A stretch of DNA of 64,000 nt, taken from the NCBI RefSeq assembly GCF_021389955.1, contig NZ_CP089980.1, positions 6,195,001 through 6,259,000 of the forward strand, read 5' to 3'. This document shows, in pieces, positions 16,634 to 24,772 of this stretch (position 1 is the first letter of the stretch; the number at the start of each line of letters is the position of its first letter). The notes beneath the pieces are model-generated. The model was given only the letters and a program-made list of their open reading frames with translations, searched no databases and was not told where the DNA came from. This DNA comes from Fulvivirga maritima (lineage in GTDB: Bacteria > Bacteroidota > Bacteroidia > Cytophagales > Cyclobacteriaceae). A program made the position numbers and the translations under genes.

Positions 16634-19531
16634 ATGTTATCAACTACTTTAAAATATAGGATCGCACTACTCTTCATCTTATTAGTGCTCATTTTTTCAC
16701 CTACAGAAGCTCAAGAGCTTGCGAGTGAAATTGCCGGTAAGCCGGGCATAGTGCACTATACTCAAAAAGAGTTCAAGGCAGATCAACAATTCTGGGCCGT
16801 ATGTGAAGACAATAATGGCATTCTTTATTTTGGTAATAATGATGGAGCCATCATATTTGATGGAGAAACCTGGCATAAGGTGAGCATTCCCAATAATTCA
16901 TCAATCAGGTGCCTTGCTGCAGATTCTCTTGGTAATGTTTATGCAGGTGCTTTTAATGAATTCGGGCTGATCAAGAAAGATGAAACGGGAAACTACTATT
17001 ACCAATCACTCTTTGACACTTTAAAATTTAATGACAGTAAAATAGAAAACCTTTGGGAGGTCCATATTTTAAAATCTACCGTCATTTTCAGAAGCTTTGG
17101 TAAACTGATAGCCATTTCAGGCAATAAGGTTACTCAATTGCCCTCCAGAAGCTATTTTGTTAAATCCTTCGTAGTAAACAACAATTATTATGTGCATGAC
17201 CTGAACGAAGGTATTTTCAGGCTGAACCTTGAAAACATGCAGCTTCAGCAGTGCCTCACTTTTGCACAGATAAAACAAGAAGAGCTCATTGCTCTGCTCC
17301 CCATTACTAATAGCGAAGAAGTACTTGGGATAAGTAAAACCGGTAAAGTATTCAATTTAGATTTAACAAAAGGCACTTCTACATTCAGTCATCAAATCTT
17401 CGATAAGGGGACCAATCAAGTGGAATCGGCCATAGTAGGTAAAGATGGCTTTTATTATCTGGCCACCTTGAGTGAAGGTATCCTTAAAATGGATCAAAAA
17501 GGCCTTATATTAAATAAATCCGATTACTTACCTACCTTACAAGACAGGAGTGTGATTAACCTGTATCAGACTCGGCAAGGTAACTTATGGGCCTTACTCA
17601 ACCGTGGGCTGGATTACATCACTTTCAACTCTCCCATCTCAGCCATTTTTGAAGGGGCTAATATTTATGATGTCATCATCAATAATAGTGAAATGTATCT
17701 GGCTACCAATCAGGGAATTTTTTATTCGGACTCTATCAATATTAAAAAGCCCATTTTCACACAAATACCAGGCACTGAAGGACAGGCTTGGTCAATAGAT
17801 AAACGTAGCGGAGACATACTGGCAAGTCATGACAAGGGCATTTTTATACTTAACCATGGCAATGCCACCAAAGTGGGAGAAGAAACAGGCATATGGAAAA
17901 CCATTGCCACCCAGGAGAACGAAAACCTATTTCTTGCCGCCACTTATAATGGCCTTTTAGTTATAGAAAAAAAGAATGGCCATTGGACCTATAAAAATAG
18001 AATTAAAGGTTTTGACGAATCAACAAGGGATATTTTAGAAACCGAAACTCCCGGCACCTACTGGGTTTGCCATGGTTTTAAAGGGGTGTTTAAGATAAAA
18101 ATGGATCCAGGCTACACCAGAGTTACCTCCGTAGAGCATTTTACTACTCAAAATGGTTTTACCTATCCTTACAGCATTAATGTAACTAAATGGCAAGACC
18201 AGATTGTATTTACCACCGACGAAGGTATTTTCACATACAACCAAAATAACAATCAGTTTGAGCCCTACCAGCCGCTTAATTCCATACTTGATTCTACCTA
18301 CAATACCCGCACACTCATAGAGCATGAAGATAAGACCTGGTTCATTCAAGATGATGAAGCGGGCTATTTTGTTACCAAATCTCCTGATCAATTTGAAAAG
18401 GGCTACTTCCTGAAATTTAAAGGTGACTTTAACCGTGGCATGGAGTGCATCTTGCCCATTAGTCAGGATCAGGTAATGCTAGGTACCAAAAGAGGCCTTT
18501 ATCTCTTTGACCTTACTTATAAAGACCGCGCTCAGGAAGCACATACTATGATTACCAGCGCACAGTATTATAAAGGAGAAACTCAGAAAAGCCTGACTTT
18601 AAATGGCGACAGCAGAGTGGTTTTACCGAACGGGACTAATACGCTGCGTTTTGACTTTGCTGTACCCCAAATGCAAAATGATGCTGATATTCAATACTCC
18701 TACAAACTAGAAGAAGTAGATAAAAAATGGTCTGACTGGGATCTGGCTTCCTATAAAGAATACGCTCACCTTATGCCCGGCAAGTACACCTTCAAGGTGA
18801 AAAGCAGGAGCCTGATAGGTACTAGAGGAGATGTTGCTTCTATTTCTTTTGAAATATTGCCTCTATGGTACCAGACTATTTGGGCTGCCATTGCCTACTT
18901 TTTAATAGCTGCAGGGCTGGCAGCATTTATAATCCAATGGGTTAAAAAGAAAATAGCTAAGGAAAATGCTAAAACAAGGGCTGAAGAACAGCAAGCTAAA
19001 AAGCTACTTGAGTTAGAAGTAGATCAGCTTAAGTTAAAAGCCGAAAAGGATAAAATAAACCGTGATAAGGTAATTCTACAGGAAAATATAATTCATAAAA
19101 GTAAGGAGTTGGCTAATTACACCATGCTACTGGTAAAGAAAAAGGAAATTTTCTCTGAGATACAGGAGGATATAAAAACACTTCGCAGCCAGGTTAAAAC
19201 CGAAGGATCACGAAAAAAACTTCAGAGTATGTATGCCAAGCTTAACGACCATGTTATAGGTGTGGAATACATGAACGTTTTTGAATCCAATTTCGAAAAA
19301 GTACACCACGACTTTTTTGCTAACCTAAAAGCCAAATACCCTGATCTTACTCAACGAGAACTTCGTTTATGTGCTTTTATTAAAATGAATCTTACTAATA
19401 AGGAAATATCTCCTTTACTCAATATTTCCGTTCGCGGAGTAGAGACGGCTCGCTACAGAATTAGGAAAAAGCTGCATTTGGAGCACGACTCTAACTTCAC
19501 TGAATTTCTTGAGAGCGTTGCTGTAAGCTAA
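16634..19531 (+). CDS. Propeller-type sensor with Y_Y_Y domain and C-terminal LuxR-type HTH (PUL regulator)
   Basis: 965 residues in one chain. It has a signal sequence (1-26), a repeat-rich beta-propeller sensor region (about 30-640), and a triple-tyrosine (Y_Y_Y) domain (about 690-755, KLEEVDKKWSDWDLASYKEYAHLMPGKY-like). One membrane helix follows (about 758-780), then a long coiled coil and a C-terminal LuxR-type HTH (LTQRELRLCAFIKMNLTNKEI to VRGVETARYRIRKKL). There is no kinase or receiver domain, so it probably signals directly from periplasm to DNA. It is divergent from susC, and its likely job is to sense glucan fragments and switch the PUL. Confidence 0.9.
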   Translation: MLSTTLKYRIALLFILLVLIFSPTEAQELASEIAGKPGIVHYTQKEFKADQQFWAVCEDNNGILYFGNNDGAIIFDGETWHKVSIPNNSSIRCLAADSLGNVYAGAFNEFGLIKKDETGNYYYQSLFDTLKFNDSKIENLWEVHILKSTVIFRSFGKLIAISGNKVTQLPSRSYFVKSFVVNNNYYVHDLNEGIFRLNLENMQLQQCLTFAQIKQEELIALLPITNSEEVLGISKTGKVFNLDLTKGTSTFSHQIFDKGTNQVESAIVGKDGFYYLATLSEGILKMDQKGLILNKSDYLPTLQDRSVINLYQTRQGNLWALLNRGLDYITFNSPISAIFEGANIYDVIINNSEMYLATNQGIFYSDSINIKKPIFTQIPGTEGQAWSIDKRSGDILASHDKGIFILNHGNATKVGEETGIWKTIATQENENLFLAATYNGLLVIEKKNGHWTYKNRIKGFDESTRDILETETPGTYWVCHGFKGVFKIKMDPGYTRVTSVEHFTTQNGFTYPYSINVTKWQDQIVFTTDEGIFTYNQNNNQFEPYQPLNSILDSTYNTRTLIEHEDKTWFIQDDEAGYFVTKSPDQFEKGYFLKFKGDFNRGMECILPISQDQVMLGTKRGLYLFDLTYKDRAQEAHTMITSAQYYKGETQKSLTLNGDSRVVLPNGTNTLRFDFAVPQMQNDADIQYSYKLEEVDKKWSDWDLASYKEYAHLMPGKYTFKVKSRSLIGTRGDVASISFEILPLWYQTIWAAIAYFLIAAGLAAFIIQWVKKKIAKENAKTRAEEQQAKKLLELEVDQLKLKAEKDKINRDKVILQENIIHKSKELANYTMLLVKKKEIFSEIQEDIKTLRSQVKTEGSRKKLQSMYAKLNDHVIGVEYMNVFESNFEKVHHDFFANLKAKYPDLTQRELRLCAFIKMNLTNKEISPLLNISVRGVETARYRIRKKLHLEHDSNFTEFLESVAVS

Positions 19532-19534
19532 TGC

Positions 19535-19735
19535 TTATGGCCTATCTGGCCTTACATTATCTTTATTCACAAATTCTGAACTTAACGGATTTTGACCGTA
19601 GGCAGATTGCTCAGCACTATAGTTAGGTGTAGAAGTGATTGATGCCGGATCTTCTTCACTTATATGTTGTATATGCAGTAACGCATTTGGGTCTTTTTGT
19701 AAGTCTTTGATGTTTCTTCTGTCTTGTCGTTTCAT
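19535..19735 (-). CDS. Small hydrophilic hypothetical protein, 66 aa
   Basis: The ORF is rich in Asp, Pro, Asn and Gln, with no membrane segment or known motif. It begins with the basic stretch MKRQDRR. It lies 46 bases after the receiver gene on the same strand and ends 3 bases from the stop of the convergent regulator gene. The spacing makes a two-gene unit with the receiver plausible. Only size, composition and position support it as a real gene. Confidence 0.4.
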   Translation of the reverse strand: MKRQDRRNIKDLQKDPNALLHIQHISEEDPASITSTPNYSAEQSAYGQNPLSSEFVNKDNVRPDRP

Positions 19736-19781
19736 AGTTGTTTTTTTGTAACTATAAAGACAAAGGCGATGCCAAAAAGGC

Positions 19782-20183
19782 TTATTTCAGAAGTTTTCTG
19801 ATTTTATTTAACTTTTCTTCCGTAATCGGCTTTGATTGGAATAAAAGCACATCAGAATTAGCACTTATGCGTTCTTTGTCAAAGTCATTATCTGAGCTGG
19901 TGAGTACAATTATGGTGATGTGTTTCCTTACTTCCTCAGGAAATGTGGCATATGCTTCCAAAAACTCAAAGCCATCAATCACCGGCATGTTTAAATCCAG
20001 AAATATGATATCCGGCATCTGGTTAGATTCTGTGTTTGATAAATAGTCTAGTGCTTCCCTGGCTGAAAAACAGGTAATTACCTTCTCAGAAAATTGATCA
20101 AACTCTATCACTTTCTGATTAATAAAAACATCTATTTCATTGTCATCTATCAACATGACAATATCCGCACATTTACTATTCAT
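19782..20183 (-). CDS. Stand-alone response regulator receiver protein
   Basis: 133 residues forming a single CheY-like receiver. It has acidic residues Asp13/Asp14, the phospho-acceptor Asp63 in FLDLNMP, the switch Thr95 in VLTSS, and Lys108 in QSKPI. No output domain is present, so it acts through a partner protein, probably a hybrid or PAS kinase elsewhere. It lies convergent to the large propeller regulator, which itself has no kinase. Confidence 0.9.
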   Translation of the reverse strand: MNSKCADIVMLIDDNEIDVFINQKVIEFDQFSEKVITCFSAREALDYLSNTESNQMPDIIFLDLNMPVIDGFEFLEAYATFPEEVRKHITIIVLTSSDNDFDKERISANSDVLLFQSKPITEEKLNKIRKLLK

Positions 20184-20491
20184 TCTCCGGATTTCAAATC
20201 ATTAAATTTGCAGCGATATTACTTATTAACGTACATGAATCCAACTAAGATTAAAAAACATTTCAAATAATATACAAAATATCCTATTTATTACTAGCTT
20301 AAATCATTTTGACATTAACTATAATCCTTTGGTTATAAAAAGGGGCTATACTCCTCTTCGTCAGGCTATCCGTACACACAAAATAATATTTGGCCGCATC
20401 TCATAGATAAAGCAAAAAACATAGATAGATGTTTCATTCATACAAAAAAAATATTAAAATTGGAGTTTCATTTTTATTAACCTATAACACT

Positions 20492-21385
20492 ATGAATTAC
20501 AAAAAATTAGGTTCTGCATTTTTCACTCTACTAATAATTTTTGGACTCACATCTTGTGGTCAAAAAACAGAAAAAGAAGCTGGAGATGCTTCTGAAGAAC
20601 TTGAAGCAGCTGAACCAGAATTAAAAGAGCAAATTGAAGAGGTAGTATATGAGATACCATCTCCTTCAGAAATACCTACCTTACTTGAAAGAACAGGTGC
20701 AGAATACAACGGATCACTTATCAACCCTGCTGATAAAGCTGATTCTTATGTATCTACTAACGACAAAGCAGCTTTAAACCTGGGAGTTTATGCTACTGAT
20801 ATTGGCTACTTAGTGTCTTATGATAAGGCACAGGATGCCCTAACCTACATTTCTTCTTCTAAAAAATTATCTGATAACTTAGGTGTTACAGGTGCTATAG
20901 ACAGCAAACTTTTGAAAAGATTTGAGGATAATCTTTCTAGAAAAGATTCTCTGGTTATACTTATCAACTCTACCATTGACAAAACAGAGTCTTATTTAAA
21001 AGATGATGACAGAAATCAATTAGCAGCATTAGTAGTAGCAGGTTCTTTTGTAGAAGGCCTTTATATCTCTACTGGTTTGGTAAAAACTTACCCTACTGAT
21101 ATTCTTCCTGAAGACAAAAGAAATTTGGTACTTACTCCACTTATCGATGTAATCTTAAAACAAGAGCAATCAGTAAAAGATCTTTCTAAAATGATAGACG
21201 CACTTGATAAAAGCGGTCCTGTTGCTGAACTTAGCACTAAGCTTAAAGCTTTAGAGGCTGATTATGAAAAGCTGAATATCGAAGAGCAAATCAAAAATAA
21301 CAGAGCTGATCTTGTACTTACTGATGCTACGCTTCAAGAAATTACTTCTAAAGTAGCTGAAATCAGAAGTATGATTGTAGAATAA
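20492..21385 (+). CDS. Lipoprotein of unknown function, 297 aa
   Basis: The ATG at 20492 gives a clean lipoprotein signal ending in GLTSC (Cys22). An upstream ATG at 20429 would add 21 residues in front of it and is less likely. The mature protein is acidic, helical and rich in Lys, Asp and Ser, with an Asp/Glu-rich linker after the Cys. It shows no enzyme motif. It stands alone and ends at a strong terminator. Its codon use, rich in A/T-ending codons, looks like that of an abundant protein. Function not recognised. Confidence 0.8.
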   Translation: MNYKKLGSAFFTLLIIFGLTSCGQKTEKEAGDASEELEAAEPELKEQIEEVVYEIPSPSEIPTLLERTGAEYNGSLINPADKADSYVSTNDKAALNLGVYATDIGYLVSYDKAQDALTYISSSKKLSDNLGVTGAIDSKLLKRFEDNLSRKDSLVILINSTIDKTESYLKDDDRNQLAALVVAGSFVEGLYISTGLVKTYPTDILPEDKRNLVLTPLIDVILKQEQSVKDLSKMIDALDKSGPVAELSTKLKALEADYEKLNIEEQIKNNRADLVLTDATLQEITSKVAEIRSMIVE

Positions 21386-21411
21386 TATACATCATGTTTG
21401 TTAACCTTAAA

Positions 21412-21438
21412 GGATCGGAGCTTTCCGATCCTTTTTTT
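21412..21438 (+). terminator. Intrinsic terminator of the lipoprotein gene
   Basis: GGATCGGA (21412-21419) pairs perfectly with TCCGATCC (21424-21431), with a four-base loop and seven T following. It separates this gene from the convergent T9SS protein gene whose stop is at 21447. Confidence 0.9.
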
Positions 21439-21446
21439 ATTTTCTA

Positions 21447-24400
21447 CTATTTAATTACGTGGAGCCAACCCGTGCAGGTGTACTCATTATCAATAGAAGC
21501 CTCAAAATAATATACTCCTGAAACCTGGCCTTCTGCCTGCCAATCATTTTGATAATCACTGGTTTCATAAACCAACTTACCCCAACGGTTATAAATCTTT
21601 AAGGCCTTTAAAACATCCTCAGGCAATATTTCGAAATAATCATTATCCATTTTAAGACCCGGAGTAATTACGTTAGGCACTTTAAGTTCATAAAAGGAAT
21701 AACTGGCTGTGGCCTCATTAACACAAAACTCATTCATAGCACTAAGTCTAATGGTATAATCACCATCTTTAGCATAACTATAGTCTACAATTTGCTCATC
21801 TTTTATCTCGGTGTCATCTCCTAAAGACCACACAAAACCAGATCCATTAGAGGAAGTATTAGTTAATCGAACGGAAGGCCTCGAGAAACAATCATATATT
21901 TTCTCTGCAGAAAAGGAAATATCCAAAGCCGGAATCACATTAACGGTAACCTGGTCTGATGCTGTACACCCATTACTATCTACCATGTTTACCCAATAGG
22001 TAGTGGTGTCATTAGGAGAAACTACAGGCGATTTTTCAAAAGAATTAAATGTACCATCTGCAGTAAACCATTGGTAGCTCACTCCTCCTTCTGCGGTGAG
22101 GCGAAAGCTATTATAAGAGCAAATATCCCCTCCTTCTCCTACTGTTAAACTAGATAGATATACATCTACAGTTACAGCCATAACATCTTCTCCTATACAG
22201 GTAGTAGGGTCTATGGCTCTGAGCGTGACACGATACTTACCTGGGTTTTGATAATAATGAGGTATAGGATCTGTAGTTTCTACTGAAAGCTCTTCGCCAT
22301 CTCCAAAATTCCATTCATAGATTTCTCCCCCTACACTGAGGTTTTCAAAAACAATAGGATCAGGCATACATACTTCTCTCAAGCCCGGGTTATCCAGCTC
22401 CAGCGAATTGGTTTGGATAACGGCTCTTAATGATGCCATATCGTATTTAAAAGCTGCATTGTTACAGCCTTGATTAGCGCCGTTCACTTCAGACCAGGCT
22501 CCTTCGGTAACATCAAAACTAGAACCTCCTGCACAGCTGGCGCACACCGATTGATAAACTATTCCTTGCCTATCAAAACGACTGGTACCGCCATCTACAT
22601 GCACTGCAGAATTTTCACCTCCAAAATAGGTAGCGAATAAAAGTGAACTAGCATCTGCATCTAAAGACATCAAGTAAAAATCTGACCCTGAAGTACTCTC
22701 CCGGTAAGCATCTGAAGTAGTAGGTAGGCCGGAAACCGTAAGCGGCCAGTTATTAGAAGAAAATGTATCATCTTCACTCTGGCCGGGTATAGTGGTATTA
22801 GCCCACCCTGCTATGTACATGTTATTACAATCATTTACCAAGAAGGCAGTGGGCGATATATTGGGTGTGAACCTACCCGGAGTACCAAACATGGTAGAAA
22901 ATATAGAAGTAGACAAATCTGCCGATAGCTTATGAATAAACTGACCGCCACCTCCATTGGAGTATTTGCCGGGAGTAACAGGGTACATCCCTCTGGTCTG
23001 GCCGAGTACATAAATAAATCCATCGCTATCAAAATCCACCATGAATACCTGATCATAATCGGTAGTACCTAAGTAGGTAGTGGCAAGCAGCGAATCTCCC
23101 GCCAAGTTAACATGTGCCACCCACCCATCAGCACCTCCCGCCAAGTTGGTATGCAGGCCATTACCTTCCATAATAAAATCCGTACTACTAGTGCCTCCTG
23201 CTGCATATACCCCTTGGTCATTCACCTTCACTGAATAAGTAGCATCAGAGCTACTGCCACCAAGATAACCGCCCCAGACCAGGGCACTAAGATCTTCATT
23301 AAATTTGGCTAAAAAACCATCCACTTCACCTCCACCATAGCTGTTATTAAAAGAGGTAACGGCACTAAAAAGGTCATTAGAAGAAGTAACTCCTCCTATA
23401 AAAACATTATCTTTATCATCTACATATACTTCTCCGCGCTGAGAGTCACCATAGTTACGTGCCAATGGATTTAAGCCTCTCATTATACCATCATTTCCAT
23501 TACCACCAAAATAGGTGCTTCCGGTCAGTTGACTACCATCTTTGCTGAGCTTAGCCACAAAAGCATCTGATCCATCAGAAAACTCCTCTCCAATAATTGA
23601 AAACACTGCACTTCCTCCCTGAAAGTTCTTTTGGTAAGCATTGGCCGTGAGGGGAAAATCTGTTGAGTTAGTAGATCCAAATATCACCAGTTCTTCCTGG
23701 CTATTAATAATTAAGCTTTGAGGCACTTCTGATCCACTGCCACCCAGGTAGGTAGCATACTCCAGGTTACTGCCTGTAGAATCATATTTCAAAATAGCAA
23801 CATCCCAGTTGCCTCCCCATGCGGTTTGAAATGCTCCCGGTGTAGCCGGAAATTCGCCCATATATCTTTCATTTCTATAATGATGGGTTATGCCTCCAGA
23901 ATAGAGCTTTCCATTTTCACCATAAGTAGCGGTGGTACCCCAGTTATCTGCATTAGAACCAGAATAAGTAGAAAATATTAAAATAGGATCGATTATGAGT
24001 TCTTTATTTTCATCATAACCTAAAGGAAAGTTAAACGAAAGTGTATTCCCCTCCAGAATATATTCACAGGCAACTTGTTGCTTCTCCCCTCCTACCATTT
24101 GATAGGCATAAGGCTTGTATTCCTCTATTTTGCTTACAGAAGTTTCTAATATTAAGCTGCCTTGCTGCAAATAAATATCATCCATACCTGAATATTCTAG
24201 CTGAATGTCATCAGGATCTCCCCCAGGCTTTACAAGCAAATCATATTTCAAGAAAGAGTCTTGAGAATATAACTCCATGTCAGTATAATCATAGATACTT
24301 TTATAGTGCAAGCGTTGAAATGCCTTAGCCTTACTCACCCACTTTCGTGAATCAGTACCGTAGTAATAATTATAATGGGTAGTAAAAGGAGAGGTGGCTT

Positions 24401-24740
24401 CTACCTGTTCTGTATTTGCATTTTTAAAGGCCACGTTAACCACGTGCATCTTCACCTGATCATGACCATTGTTTTCTTCAGAAAAGCCCGCTGCCTGGTA
24501 GTTTTTCTCTTCATAGCCGGCATGCCTCCTGTGAATGGCTTCACCATCCCAAAAAACATAAGAAAAACCGGTCTTACCAAAGTATGCTGTACCGTTACTT
24601 ATATCAGCACCGTAAAGCGAATTTTTTAAGAACTGACCCTTATTTTCAACAAACCTAACCCCCGGATTTTCCGTTGCTGTAACTGATAAATTAATCGCCA
24701 AAAATAGAGTTACAATCGCTAAGATCTCACGCAGATTCAT
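21447..24740 (-). CDS. Large secreted SBBP/PKD-repeat protein with T9SS type B sorting domain
   Basis: 1097 residues. A signal peptide (1-23) is followed by a conserved N-terminal domain (about 24-260: RFVENKGQF to LIIDPILIFSTYSG). SBBP-type beta-propeller repeats come next (about 260-690; ATYLGGSGSE, STYFGGNGND, GGYLGGSSSD). Two PKD domains follow (about 770-860, YEWNFGDGE; about 950-1020, FVWSLGDDTE). The C-terminus is a gliding-motility-associated type B sorting domain (PNVITPG to IYNRWGKLVYE to YYFEASIDNEYTCTGWLHVIK). It is exported by T9SS and attached to or released from the surface. An adhesive or structural role is likely but not shown. Confidence 0.9.
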   Translation of the reverse strand: MNLREILAIVTLFLAINLSVTATENPGVRFVENKGQFLKNSLYGADISNGTAYFGKTGFSYVFWDGEAIHRRHAGYEEKNYQAAGFSEENNGHDQVKMHVVNVAFKNANTEQVEATSPFTTHYNYYYGTDSRKWVSKAKAFQRLHYKSIYDYTDMELYSQDSFLKYDLLVKPGGDPDDIQLEYSGMDDIYLQQGSLILETSVSKIEEYKPYAYQMVGGEKQQVACEYILEGNTLSFNFPLGYDENKELIIDPILIFSTYSGSNADNWGTTATYGENGKLYSGGITHHYRNERYMGEFPATPGAFQTAWGGNWDVAILKYDSTGSNLEYATYLGGSGSEVPQSLIINSQEELVIFGSTNSTDFPLTANAYQKNFQGGSAVFSIIGEEFSDGSDAFVAKLSKDGSQLTGSTYFGGNGNDGIMRGLNPLARNYGDSQRGEVYVDDKDNVFIGGVTSSNDLFSAVTSFNNSYGGGEVDGFLAKFNEDLSALVWGGYLGGSSSDATYSVKVNDQGVYAAGGTSSTDFIMEGNGLHTNLAGGADGWVAHVNLAGDSLLATTYLGTTDYDQVFMVDFDSDGFIYVLGQTRGMYPVTPGKYSNGGGGQFIHKLSADLSTSIFSTMFGTPGRFTPNISPTAFLVNDCNNMYIAGWANTTIPGQSEDDTFSSNNWPLTVSGLPTTSDAYRESTSGSDFYLMSLDADASSLLFATYFGGENSAVHVDGGTSRFDRQGIVYQSVCASCAGGSSFDVTEGAWSEVNGANQGCNNAAFKYDMASLRAVIQTNSLELDNPGLREVCMPDPIVFENLSVGGEIYEWNFGDGEELSVETTDPIPHYYQNPGKYRVTLRAIDPTTCIGEDVMAVTVDVYLSSLTVGEGGDICSYNSFRLTAEGGVSYQWFTADGTFNSFEKSPVVSPNDTTTYWVNMVDSNGCTASDQVTVNVIPALDISFSAEKIYDCFSRPSVRLTNTSSNGSGFVWSLGDDTEIKDEQIVDYSYAKDGDYTIRLSAMNEFCVNEATASYSFYELKVPNVITPGLKMDNDYFEILPEDVLKALKIYNRWGKLVYETSDYQNDWQAEGQVSGVYYFEASIDNEYTCTGWLHVIK

Positions 24741-24772
24741 GGCTTTAAAGTACAGAATTAACTATTAGTTTC

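Noticed and set aside
21811-24629. Plus-strand open frames opposite the SBBP/PKD protein gene
   Set aside because: They overlap a clear large T9SS protein and carry no recognisable domains.
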